Shown: positions 1 through 6,478, numbered from the stretch's first letter. The stretch is DNA of 10,523 nt from Streptosporangiaceae bacterium (GCA_030040475.1 JASHTQ010000601.1:1-10523), one strand, 5' to 3'. Notes: generated by a model from the sequence alone, not told the origin. Made by a program: numbers and translations.

Positions 1-143
1 ACGAGTTGACCCGCTCCGGGGCGCCGCAACACCGCGTCACCCGGGCGGAACTTATCCTGTCCTGGTTCCGGCGGCACCTGCAGGACCAGCCACGTTCCGA
101 GAGCGGCGGGCAAGCGACAGACGGCGGAACTCACCAATCGTGA
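1..143 (+). CDS. S9 family peptidase (prolyl oligopeptidase/acylaminoacyl-peptidase type), C-terminal end only
   Basis: Only the last 46 codons are in the window, read in the frame beginning at base 3 and ending at the TGA at 141-143. The visible residues start ELTRSGAPQHRV and continue to AELILSWFRRHL, followed by a polar tail. This matches the conserved C-terminus of S9 alpha/beta-hydrolase peptidases, where a catalytic His is followed by (E/G/N)LSRxGxPxxR and a final helix ending in WF..HL. Bases 1-2 (AC) fit the end of a His codon (CAC), which would be the catalytic His, but its first base is outside the window. Such enzymes cleave short peptides or acylated N-terminal residues, usually in the cytoplasm. 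Third codon positions are mostly G/C over the conserved part, supporting real coding. The family call rests on this short motif alone; the Ser and Asp of the triad lie upstream and cannot be checked. Confidence 0.62.
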   Translation, partial: ELTRSGAPQHRVTRAELILSWFRRHLQDQPRSESGGQATDGGTHQS

Positions 144-607
144 CCTACTGGCCGAACCTACCGCCGTGGCCGGACACGTTCGCCCCGCGGATCGCACCTG
201 CCGCATCTCACCTGCCTCACCCGCCCCCGCCATCCGCCGCCGGCCAGATCGTGGGTCAAAACCTCCCCGATAAGGGCAGTAACGACCCACGATCATGACA
301 ACAGGCCCGGATCAGGCGGCGAAGGGAATCACCCGGACGGCTGCCGCGGCGCCCGGCGAGGCAACCATTGCTTGATACGGCACCAGGGCTCCGGATTCGG
401 CAGGCAACTCGAAGGTCGGCGTTCCGCCCGGGCGAGGTTCACGGCTCTGGGCGGCCTTAACGAGATCGGCTCCGCGGCGCGGTTGACGCTCCTGCGTAAC
501 CGGCTATCAGATAACCGCGGTCCTGTCATGCCGACAATGACCGACGCAGGCACCCATCGCCATCGCCACGGCGCGAGAACCGGCTATTGCTCGGCAAGCT
601 GGCCGGG
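144..607. other. Gene-free gap between convergent genes
   Basis: This stretch separates the 3' ends of the S9 peptidase (+) and the STAND gene (-). I see no protein-like reading frame: the short open frames around 329-611 have no recognisable family and poor codon bias. Structured elements are the 11-bp inverted repeat at 247-294 (listed separately), a 7-bp inverted repeat CCTGCGT/ACGCAGG at 491-497 and 544-550, an imperfect palindrome near 502-517, and a 10-bp direct repeat AACCGGCTAT at 498-507 and 578-587. The second copy of that repeat can fold imperfectly with GCCGGGTT around 602-609, just past the end of the minus-strand gene. None of this is enough for an RNA gene or mobile-element call. 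Confidence 0.5.
247..294. repeat. Perfect 11-bp inverted repeat with 26-nt loop
   Basis: GATCGTGGGTC at 247-257 is exactly repeated in inverted orientation as GACCCACGATC at 284-294. The 26-base loop contains CCCC...AGGG, which could form a small nested stem. It lies about 105 bases past the S9 peptidase stop. Roles that fit are a transcript-end structure for that gene or a protein-binding site. No T-run follows on either strand, so a classical intrinsic terminator is not supported. Confidence 0.5.
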
Positions 608-3448
608 TTAACCTGCCGATCCGCGGGATGGGGCATTGACCAGCTCCTCGATTTGAGCACGTACCTGGTCTGCGTCATGAGTGGCGTTGGCGTGATTGAA
701 TGCAGCCTGCGCACGCTGGTAGTGGGCGAGAGCCTCCTCCGTCCGGAGTGAATCCCGGTAGGCGTTAGCAAGATTGACGAGTGCCGTGCCCTCGCCATAT
801 TTATCGTCAATCTCAAGGAATATGACGAGCGCCTGCTTGTAGCAGGCGACCGCCTCGTCCGTGTGCCGCATGCCCTGGTGGGCTTCGCCGAGATTAATCA
901 GAGCACGGGCCTCGCGAAGCTGATCGCCTGTCCGCCGGAATATAGTCAACGCGTGCTGGTGGCACTCGATGGCCTCTTTGGATCTTCGTAGGGCCCGGTA
1001 GCGCGTCCCAAGGTTAGTTAGAACGGCGCCCTGGCCATGGATCTCCCCAATCTCGCTGAAGATCTCTAGTGCGCGTTCGTAACTGCCGATCGCGTCGTTA
1101 TGTCGCTCCATGCAGCCGTATATAAAACCGATGTTGTTCCAGGCCTGGCCCGCGCTGTAGGTCTCCCCAATCTCCTGGAAGATCGCAAGAGACTGATGAT
1201 AATAGGCCAGGGACTTCTCGAATTCGCGTAGTGCGTGATAGACGTTTCCCAGGTTGTTCAACGTTCTCGCCTCGCGGGATCGATCATGTTCGGCTCTGCT
1301 GACGGTGAGCGTTTGCTCGAGGAAGTCCCGGGCGATATCCCACTGCCGCATCTCGGAATAAGCGTTGCCCAAACTGCTCAGGGCTGTCCCTTCGCCGCCA
1401 CAGTCGCCGATACGACGGGCGGCTGCTAGCGCGGCCCCACTTGTACTGAGCCACTCATCAAGATGCCTACGCAGGTAAAAAAAGAATATCAGCGCCAGCG
1501 GAATATCGCGTACATAGGTGTCATGTCCGGTGTCGGCTGCCAGTCCCACGATGGGAACCAGATTCGGCAGCTCGTTCTCCAGCCAAGCCACCGCCTCCAT
1601 GCGACCGGCAAAACGGCTTGAGCGATCCGCAGCCGCGAGGTGCGGGTCCAGGTGCGTAGCCGCCGCACGGGTCGTTTCCCAGTAATAAGCCAGCAGTCGG
1701 TTAATGGCGGCATGACGCCCGGCTGGCTCTTCCTCGGCATCGCAGCACCGCACGGCGTAGAGACGCAAGAGATCATGGAACCCAAAGTTCCCTTGCGCCG
1801 TGGCGGGCTGGACGAGATGAGCACGGCGCAACGCGTCAACCACGCGGCGCGCGGCGATCTCGGATGTGTTGTCCAGCGCCGCTATCGCTGCCACGCTCAT
1901 CCGTGGGCCAGGGTGCAGCGCCATCCGCCTGAACACCCGAGCCTGATCGTCGGACAGATTTCGGTATGAGGCGTCAAACGCCAGGCGGACGCCTATCGAA
2001 TCCCCGTATGCGAGTTCATCTAGCCGCTCATTGGCCTCGGCCAGGATTCCGACCAGCTCACGGATGGTCTGGCCCGGTTTGTCCGCGAGGAGTTCGGCGG
2101 CGATCCGCAACGCCAGCGGCAGGCATCCGCACAACCTCACCAGTTCTGTAGCGGCATCTGGTTCCTCGATGATCCGCTCGTCGCTGGGGCGAGCCATTCG
2201 GAGAGCTCGGGCCACGACGGCCAACGATTCGTCCCCGGACAGGACATCTACCTCCACGCGGCGCGCGCCCGGGACCGGGAGAGTGTGCCGGCTTGTCACT
2301 AGCATGCGATGGATGGGACTGCCTGGCCTCAGCGCAAGTACCTGCTCGACGCTCGATGCGTTGTCTGCCACGACCAATGTCCGCTCTCCACGCTCTGCAA
2401 GGACGGCCAATTCCGAGCGGTACAGTGCCTGCCGTTCGCCCAGACTCGGAGGTATGCGCTCGCCCGCCACCCCCAGTGCCCTCAGCAACGCTTCTACCGC
2501 CGCGCTGGGTTCCACGTATCCGACGGGATCGTAGCCCTGTAGATCCACGAAGAGGACACCGCCAGGAAACCAGCCAGCCGCGACAGCGTGACGCGCCGCG
2601 CGTACGCATAGCGCGGTCTTCCCTACTCCCGCCAGTCCAGCGATGGTTGATACTAGGATCGGCTCTATCTGAGCTGGGCTCGGCGCCAACAGCGCCGACA
2701 AGGTGAATAGCTCATCTTGGCGGCCGAAAAACCCTTCATCGGCGGGCAGTGCCGCCATCGCGACTGGCACACGCGTCGGTAGCCGCGCCGACGTGACTGG
2801 CCCGGTACCGGCTGTCCCGAAGCCGATAATGTCGGGCGAACCGTCCGCAGTTGCATCTCGGGTCGGCAAAGGATGGTCCGGCAGGCAGATCCAGCCCGTG
2901 GTGGTGGTCTCCTTTACGGTGACGGCAACGTGGCGGTAGCGGGCTGCGTCTTCGGTCGCGATATGTCTTACAACCTCTTCGAAGAACCAGGACGAGACAA
3001 TGATCGCGAGGACTCCAGGAGAGGCAGCGAGTGCGGCCTTGAGCGGCTCGGCATCAAGAAGCCGGAATGCTAGGTTGACGGAAGCCGCGGTGACACCGTG
3101 TTCGTCGTAGTTGACCTCGCCTGCGTGCAGTACCATCCGCAGCCGGATCTGTTCCTGCCTTCGATGACCTGCGTTGTGCGCGCTAAGCTCTGCGACCAAT
3201 GCGGTCGGCAGTGATTCGACGAGCAGGCTCTTCGGCACTTCGGGCTTAAGCAGGACAAAGATGCCGTCCCCGCGATCCTGGCAGGCGCTTACGTCCCAAG
3301 GGATTCCGGCATGCAGGAACGCGCCTGCGACGATCCGGTAGAGGCCCTCGCGAACCGTGACCTGATCGCGGTTCGTGCGTCGCAGGTCTCCGAAGCCCTC
3401 AACGTCGAAGACGACTATTGTCCGGTGGACTGGTCTGGGTTCCTCCAT
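608..3448 (-). CDS. STAND signalling protein: nucleotide-cyclase-like domain, NB-ARC NTPase, six TPRs
   Basis: A 946-residue protein in three parts. Residues about 9-190 resemble a class III nucleotide cyclase: VFDVEGFG carries Asp15, RGDG carries Asp61, and VNLAFR carries Asn125 and Arg129, matching the two metal-binding Asp and the Asn/Arg transition-state pair of active cyclases. The position that is usually the base-selecting Lys, three before the GD, appears to be Gln57. Residues about 235-580 are NB-ARC: P-loop GLAGVGKT (271-278), Walker B-like LVVADN (Asp362), sensor VTSR (384-387), CLPLAL (442-447) and an MHD-like FHDLLRLYA (557-565). Residues 685-924 are six TPR units of exactly 40 residues. 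TPRs in such proteins usually sense a ligand or partner, and NB-ARC gates oligomerisation. The start is fixed by an in-frame TGA three codons upstream (3455-3457); AAGG lies 3 bases before the ATG. Several stretches, mainly in the TPR part, are more AT-rich than the neighbours, suggesting transfer. Related actinobacterial proteins are called TPR/NB-ARC regulators; the partner or trigger is unknown. Confidence 0.9.
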   Translation of the reverse strand: MEEPRPVHRTIVVFDVEGFGDLRRTNRDQVTVREGLYRIVAGAFLHAGIPWDVSACQDRGDGIFVLLKPEVPKSLLVESLPTALVAELSAHNAGHRRQEQIRLRMVLHAGEVNYDEHGVTAASVNLAFRLLDAEPLKAALAASPGVLAIIVSSWFFEEVVRHIATEDAARYRHVAVTVKETTTTGWICLPDHPLPTRDATADGSPDIIGFGTAGTGPVTSARLPTRVPVAMAALPADEGFFGRQDELFTLSALLAPSPAQIEPILVSTIAGLAGVGKTALCVRAARHAVAAGWFPGGVLFVDLQGYDPVGYVEPSAAVEALLRALGVAGERIPPSLGERQALYRSELAVLAERGERTLVVADNASSVEQVLALRPGSPIHRMLVTSRHTLPVPGARRVEVDVLSGDESLAVVARALRMARPSDERIIEEPDAATELVRLCGCLPLALRIAAELLADKPGQTIRELVGILAEANERLDELAYGDSIGVRLAFDASYRNLSDDQARVFRRMALHPGPRMSVAAIAALDNTSEIAARRVVDALRRAHLVQPATAQGNFGFHDLLRLYAVRCCDAEEEPAGRHAAINRLLAYYWETTRAAATHLDPHLAAADRSSRFAGRMEAVAWLENELPNLVPIVGLAADTGHDTYVRDIPLALIFFFYLRRHLDEWLSTSGAALAAARRIGDCGGEGTALSSLGNAYSEMRQWDIARDFLEQTLTVSRAEHDRSREARTLNNLGNVYHALREFEKSLAYYHQSLAIFQEIGETYSAGQAWNNIGFIYGCMERHNDAIGSYERALEIFSEIGEIHGQGAVLTNLGTRYRALRRSKEAIECHQHALTIFRRTGDQLREARALINLGEAHQGMRHTDEAVACYKQALVIFLEIDDKYGEGTALVNLANAYRDSLRTEEALAHYQRAQAAFNHANATHDADQVRAQIEELVNAPSRGSAG
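677..1396 (-). repeat. Six tandem 40-codon TPR units
   Basis: Residues 685-924 of the STAND protein divide without insertions into six units of exactly 40 residues (120 bp). Each has a core like (A)xLxNLGxxY, then EA/KSxxxYxxALxIFxEIG. Spacing is perfect while the residues facing the groove vary. Units start at residues 685, 725, 765, 805, 845 and 885. The DNA of the units is diverged, so this is not a recent tandem duplication. Confidence 0.85.
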
Positions 3449-3506
3449 CTGCCTTCACCCTGCAAATGAGGCGGCTGCAAGACTTCTTCGTCCATCAATC
3501 GTCCAG

Positions 3507-3529
3507 GTCCAGTTTATCCGTTACTGGAC
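3507..3529. promoter_or_regulatory. Operator-like inverted repeat upstream of the STAND gene
   Basis: GTCCAGT (3507-3513) and ACTGGAC (3523-3529) are perfect 7-bp inverted arms around an AT-richer 9-base spacer, 59 bases upstream of the STAND start codon. A further GTCCAG half-copy overlaps at 3501-3506. Read on the minus strand the centre contains GGATAAACT, which could serve as a -10-like element, although no good -35 is visible. The position fits an operator controlling the STAND gene. The regulator is unknown. Confidence 0.4.
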
Positions 3530-3947
3530 AGGTAGACGCATGGCGTATCGCCAGAAGGCGGAGCAGACGGGAACCCGCCAGTTGCCTGGTTACCTGCGCG
3601 AACCCTGGTGCTTCAGGCGCCGACCGAGGCATGAGGTGACATCGTGAAGAATCCTTCGCCCGTGGCAAGCCCGGCCACCATCGGCCAGGCAGACATGCTG
3701 CCCGTATTTATGCATTGTTGCTCTCGGCGTTGCTCTCGGCGCGAACGCTCGCTGCTGCCACGGGCAGGGTCCCTGATGCCGTCAGGGCGCTGTCAGGCCA
3801 TGACGACCCGCGCGGGGCTGGAGAGAAAAAGAACAAAGAACACAGCCCAGCACACAGGCCAAAGGCTGGTACGGCCGCGCGATCCTGGCCGCGATGATCG
3901 TCAGGACCCAGCGGCCCGATGGTGGCGCGCGGCGGGGGCGGCGCTAG

Positions 3948-3966
3948 TTACTACGAATCGTAGTAA
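3948..3966. promoter_or_regulatory. Perfect 19-bp palindrome abutting a start codon (BlaI/MecI-like operator candidate)
   Basis: TTACTACGAATCGTAGTAA has 8-bp perfect arms around AAT and ends one base before the ATG at 3968. There is no room for a Shine-Dalgarno sequence between palindrome and start, so the transcript is probably leaderless or nearly so, with TACGAA (3952-3957) as a possible -10 inside the palindrome. A repressor bound here would cover the transcription start. The TACTAC/GTAGTA arms resemble, from memory, operators of the BlaI/MecI-CopY winged-helix repressors. No such repressor is encoded in this window. Confidence 0.6.
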
Positions 3967-3967
3967 C

Positions 3968-4342
3968 ATGTCGTCTGTGAACGGCGCCGTGCCCACGACG
4001 ATCATCGTCGCCGGCCTCGCGCTTGCCGGGTATGCGCTGCTGATGACCGCCCGGAACAAGCGAATGGGCGTTAGCTTGCTCGCCGCCCTTGGCGTCCTCG
4101 AAATCCTGCTGCTCGTGCTGGTCGGCCTCATCGTGGCCAAGCTCGCCGGCGGCGGACGCCCAGCCTCCCTGCCGACGCTCATCGGATACCTGATCGCGAT
4201 GCCGATCGTCCCGGTGGCCGCGGCGTTCTGGGGGCTGCTTGAGCGGTCACGGTGGGGACCGGCGGTCGTCGCGGCGGCCGGCCTCGTCGCGGCTGTGCTG
4301 ATGGTCCGGCTGCATCAGATCTGGCCGGTCATCCATGTCTGA
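3968..4342 (+). CDS. Small four-helix membrane protein of unknown function
   Basis: The 124-residue product is almost entirely hydrophobic, with predicted membrane segments at about 9-27, 34-57, 66-90 and 98-115, short loops, and basic residues (RNKR at 29-32, ER.R near 92-95) that suggest topology by the positive-inside rule. I chose the ATG at 3968 over the longer open frame from 3644 because the upstream extension is not protein-like and because the 19-bp palindrome ends one base before this ATG. A GTG at 3977 is an alternative. The stop overlaps the start of the next membrane gene by 8 bases, so the two are very likely co-transcribed and translationally coupled. No catalytic motif is visible and I do not recognise a named family. 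Confidence 0.72.
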   Translation: MSSVNGAVPTTIIVAGLALAGYALLMTARNKRMGVSLLAALGVLEILLLVLVGLIVAKLAGGGRPASLPTLIGYLIAMPIVPVAAAFWGLLERSRWGPAVVAAAGLVAAVLMVRLHQIWPVIHV

Positions 4343-4880
4343 GCCGACCGCATCGGCTCAGCCCGCGGCATCGCAGCCGGGCTCGACAAGGACAGGCCCG
4401 GGCCGGCTGCTTGTCGCCATCTACGCGCTCTTCGCGCTCTCCGCTTCCGCGCGGGCCGGGGTACAGATCGCGACGAAGTTCCACCATGCCCCGGTCGCCT
4501 ACCTGTTGTCCGCCTTCGCCGGCGTGGTCTACATCCTCGCCACGGTCACCCTGGCCAACGGCAGCCCGACGGCACGCCGGATCGCCCTTGTCTCCTGTTC
4601 AGTCGAACTCGCGGGCGTGCTGGCGGTCGGCACCTGGAGCCTCGCCGACCCGGCCACCTTCCCCGACGCCACGGTGTGGTCTAGTTACGGAAGCGGCTAC
4701 GGCTTCGTGCCGCTCGTCCTTCCCGTTTTCGGCCTGCTCTGGCTGCGCCGCTGGAGTGGGGCCAGAAACCGGCGAACGCTCGTGACGCCGGCCGAAGACG
4801 CGGGCGAAGCGGGAGTTGACGGCGTAGACCCTGGTCAGGGCGCAGCGGATGTCGTTACCCGCGCGGAAACGGCTTCCTGA
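4335..4880 (+). CDS. Four-helix integral membrane protein, partner of the preceding gene
   Basis: A 181-residue protein with a Pro/Ala/Ser-rich N-terminus (1-22), membrane segments at about 24-45, 53-74, 80-104 and 122-138, and a long acidic C-terminal tail. Motifs that look conserved include YALFALSASARAGVQ, the loop DPATFPDATVWSSYGSGYG and a final VLPVFGLLWLRR. I recall similar unnamed actinobacterial membrane proteins but no function. Its ATG at 4335 lies inside the last codons of the upstream gene (8-base overlap), typical of coupled translation and of two proteins made in fixed ratio, perhaps one complex. Control is presumably from the palindrome ahead of the first gene. Its last 46 bases overlap, on the other strand, the end of a coding remnant, so its C-terminal tail may have been altered by a past rearrangement. 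Confidence 0.72.
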   Translation: MSEPTASAQPAASQPGSTRTGPGRLLVAIYALFALSASARAGVQIATKFHHAPVAYLLSAFAGVVYILATVTLANGSPTARRIALVSCSVELAGVLAVGTWSLADPATFPDATVWSSYGSGYGFVPLVLPVFGLLWLRRWSGARNRRTLVTPAEDAGEAGVDGVDPGQGAADVVTRAETAS

Positions 4881-5050
4881 GGCTGCACGACCGCGTGGAG
4901 TTCGATGACCTCTTGCCGGATCTCGGCGGGCACGTTGGGCTTGACGTTCTCGTTGAAGAACGTCGGATACGCGACGTGCAGGACGAAGCCGGGCTGCTGC
5001 TTCACCAGGGCGGCAAGGTTCGCCGATGCCTGGTACGCCGCGCCCGAACC
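4835..5050 (-). pseudogene. Start-less coding remnant, unknown family
   Basis: On the minus strand a frame ending at the TGA 4837-4835 reads GSGAAYQASANLAALVKQQP, continues through FVLHVAYPTFFNENV and VPAEIRQEVIELHAVVQPQE, and ends TSAAP. Third codon positions are almost all G or C and the composition is that of a globular protein, so this is or was coding. No ATG, GTG or TTG precedes the good stretch in frame. The only internal start is GTG at 5005, which would give 56 residues and cut the sequence mid-helix. The biased region fades upstream of about 5050, before the divergent gene at 5130. The simplest reading is the 3' end of a gene whose front was deleted. I do not recognise the family. 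The opposite-strand frame here (4895-5266) is its antisense shadow. Confidence 0.45.
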
Positions 5051-5115
5051 GCGAGTACTGCCAGCGACGCGATTCCTGTCCGGGAAACAGGACGTATGGC
5101 CGGTGCCTTGTGCGC

Positions 5116-5129
5116 TACGTTGACCCGTT
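5116..5129 (+). promoter_or_regulatory. Candidate -10 for a leaderless start
   Basis: TACGTT (5116-5121) fits the TAnnnT -10 consensus and ends 8 bases before the GTG start at 5130, placing the transcription start at or next to the start codon. No Shine-Dalgarno sequence is present. No convincing -35 is seen at the usual distance. Confidence 0.35.
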
Positions 5130-5978
5130 GTGAGCGAGTATCAGTACTACGAGTTCCTCGCGGTGGACCGGCCGCTGACCGAGGCCGAGCAGGACGAGGT
5201 GCGCGAGTTCTCCAGCAGCGCCACGATCACGGCCACCAGTTTCGTGAACGAGTATCACTGGGGTGACTTCCGCGGCGATCCGGGTCACCTGATGCGGCAG
5301 TACTACGACGCCCATCTGTACCTGGCCAACTGGGGCACGCACCGCATCATGCTGCGGATGCCGCGCGCTCTTCTGGATCCGGCGAGCGCGGGCAAATACC
5401 GCGTCGATGATCAGGTGACCGTGTCGGTGGCCGGTGAGCACCTGATCATCGACATCGTCAGCGAGGACGAGGAAGGCGACTGGGACTCCGACGCCGACGA
5501 TTCGCTCACGGCCATCGTCGGAGTGCGGGCCGAGCTTGCCGCGGGAGACCTGCGACCGCTGTATCTTGCCTGGCTGTCGGCTTACGGAACGTGGGAGCGC
5601 GACGAGGAAGCCTTCGACGATGAGGACGAGGACCGGCGGGAACCGCCGGTGCCCGCCGGGCTCGGATCGCTCACCGCGCCGCAGCGTGCGCTGGCAGAGT
5701 TCCTGCGGGTGGATGCCGACCTGCTGAAGGTGGCGGCAGACGCCAGCCCGTCGCTGCCGGCCGGCCGGGACGATCCCGGCGAGCTGGCCGCCCGCATCGC
5801 GGAGCTCCCCGGCAGCGAGAAGGACCGGCTTCTGCTGCTCGCCGCGCAGGGCCAGGAGGCTCAGGTGAAGATGGAACTGCTGCACCGGCTGCGCGGGGGT
5901 CAGCACGCCGCATTCGGCGCCGAACCGGGACGTACCGTGGGAGAACTGCTGGACGCGGCCGCGCTGCGCCGGCAATAG
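5130..5978 (+). CDS. Conserved protein of unknown function (QYYEFLAVDRPL family)
   Basis: A 282-residue soluble protein. The GTG start is fixed by an in-frame TGA three codons upstream (5121-5123). Likely conserved blocks are QYYEFLAVDRPLTEAE near the N-terminus, TSFVNEYHWGDFRGDP (36-51), and YYDAHLYLANWGTHRIMLRMP (58-78) with a dense set of aromatics. An acidic linker follows (about 111-124 and 157-170, many Asp/Glu), then a helical C-terminal half with LAEFLRVDADLLKVAADAS (188-206) and a KDRLLLLAAQGQ helix. I recall these N-terminal blocks from widely spread, functionally unassigned bacterial proteins. No signal peptide, membrane segment or catalytic motif is evident. It probably has its own leaderless promoter. 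The gene at 6119 follows after 140 bases and need not be in the same operon. Confidence 0.75.
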   Translation: MSEYQYYEFLAVDRPLTEAEQDEVREFSSSATITATSFVNEYHWGDFRGDPGHLMRQYYDAHLYLANWGTHRIMLRMPRALLDPASAGKYRVDDQVTVSVAGEHLIIDIVSEDEEGDWDSDADDSLTAIVGVRAELAAGDLRPLYLAWLSAYGTWERDEEAFDDEDEDRREPPVPAGLGSLTAPQRALAEFLRVDADLLKVAADASPSLPAGRDDPGELAARIAELPGSEKDRLLLLAAQGQEAQVKMELLHRLRGGQHAAFGAEPGRTVGELLDAAALRRQ

Positions 5979-6104
5979 CAGGCACCGCCCGGGCACACGC
6001 TGGCGACGGGGGACGCGAACCACCGTTCGTTCGGCCAAATAAAGTACGGCGAGATGCGGAGCGGCCGGTCAGGATTGCGCGGCGGGGACCGTCGGCCAGC
6101 GCCG

Positions 6105-6118
6105 TATGCTCATGCCCG
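6105..6118 (+). promoter_or_regulatory. Candidate -10 for a leaderless start
   Basis: TATGCT (6105-6110) is a good TAnnnT -10 and ends 8 bases before the ATG at 6119, the same geometry as TACGTT ahead of 5130. It supports 6119 rather than the in-frame ATG at 6155 as start. No clear -35 is present. Confidence 0.4.
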
Positions 6119-6478
6119 ATGAATGCGCATGACGGCCGGTCGCGGCGGCACGATATGGCATCACTGATCAAGGCCCAGATCAAGGCCGGCGAACAGCTCC
6201 GCCGGGCCGTCAGGCGGGCATCCGCGGCGGCGGATCTTGAGCTGCTCGAAGCCGAGCTAGCTACCTGGTCGGCGGGTAACGAGCGGGTGCTTGCCGAGGT
6301 CTTCGGCGCGGCCGAGCGCCGCGCCTATCGCCGGATGACCGCCTCCCGGGCGGCAGCAACCGACAGCTTCAGCGAAGAGCGGATCCGGGTAGAGCGCTCG
6401 GCCGGTTCCCGGCTGCGCTATCTGCAGGCGGCCGTCGTGCGGATTGACCTGGCCGAGGAGCTGGCCGGCGGACCTTAG
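6119..6478 (+). CDS. Small helical protein of unknown function
   Basis: A 119-residue, Ala/Arg/Glu-rich, almost wholly helical protein. The core runs from LIKAQIKAGEQLRRAVRRAS (16-35) through ELLEAELATWSAGNERVLAEVFG (41-63) and ERRAYRRM to SRLRYLQAAVVRIDL near the end. The pattern W-x3-N-x3-L-x2-hFG followed by Y-x-R and a later G-x-R-L-x2-L resembles helical hairpins that I have seen beside effector domains in unassigned bacterial proteins, a weak resemblance only. No membrane segment or catalytic residue pattern is visible. The ATG at 6119 is favoured by a -10 ending 8 bases upstream; the ATG at 6155 (MASLIKAQ) is an alternative that would lose a basic, disordered N-terminus. The gene converges on the MerR-like gene, with 67 bases between stops and no strong hairpin. 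Confidence 0.6.
   Translation: MNAHDGRSRRHDMASLIKAQIKAGEQLRRAVRRASAAADLELLEAELATWSAGNERVLAEVFGAAERRAYRRMTASRAAATDSFSEERIRVERSAGSRLRYLQAAVVRIDLAEELAGGP

Larger units (their letters stand above)
3449..3967. other. Divergent intergenic region between STAND gene and membrane-protein pair
   Basis: About 520 bases with no convincing gene. A frame open from 3644 runs into the downstream membrane protein, but its first 108 codons encode a basic, low-order sequence without family features and are better read as untranslated DNA. The stretch holds a dyad at 3507-3529, a perfect tandem 12-bp duplication TTGCTCTCGGCG at 3718-3741, a hairpin CCCTGA-TGCCG-TCAGGG at 3771-3787, a purine-rich run near 3826-3845, and the palindrome at 3948-3966. 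A frame through about 3694-3897 (with a hydrophobic LLLSALLSARTLAAATG stretch) could be a decayed coding fragment, but I cannot assign it. Confidence 0.45.

Noticed and set aside
491..550. Possible tRNA-like or attachment-site fold with a 7-bp terminal stem
   Set aside because: It spans only 60 bases, lacks the D- and T-arm signatures and a CCA-adjacent pattern, and the inner stems are imperfect.
498..587. 10-bp direct repeat AACCGGCTAT spaced 80 bp
   Set aside because: Only two short copies with no flanking symmetry or gene-disruption boundary. Chance is adequate as an explanation.
3644..3967. N-terminal extension of the first membrane protein by 108 codons
   Set aside because: The extension has no protein-like order and poor codon bias, and the palindrome directly before ATG 3968 marks the more likely start.
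608..4880. A multi-gene defence operon joining the STAND gene and the membrane-protein pair
   Set aside because: The genes are divergent, separated by about 520 bases, and each side has its own operator-like element. No shared control or known system architecture is visible.
5115..6038. Long minus-strand open frame (307 codons) opposite the gene at 5130-5978
   Set aside because: It mirrors the plus-strand gene, as expected in high-GC DNA. The plus strand has a fixed start, conserved-looking aromatic blocks and sensible codon bias, while the minus product is an irregular Arg/Val/Gln-rich sequence.
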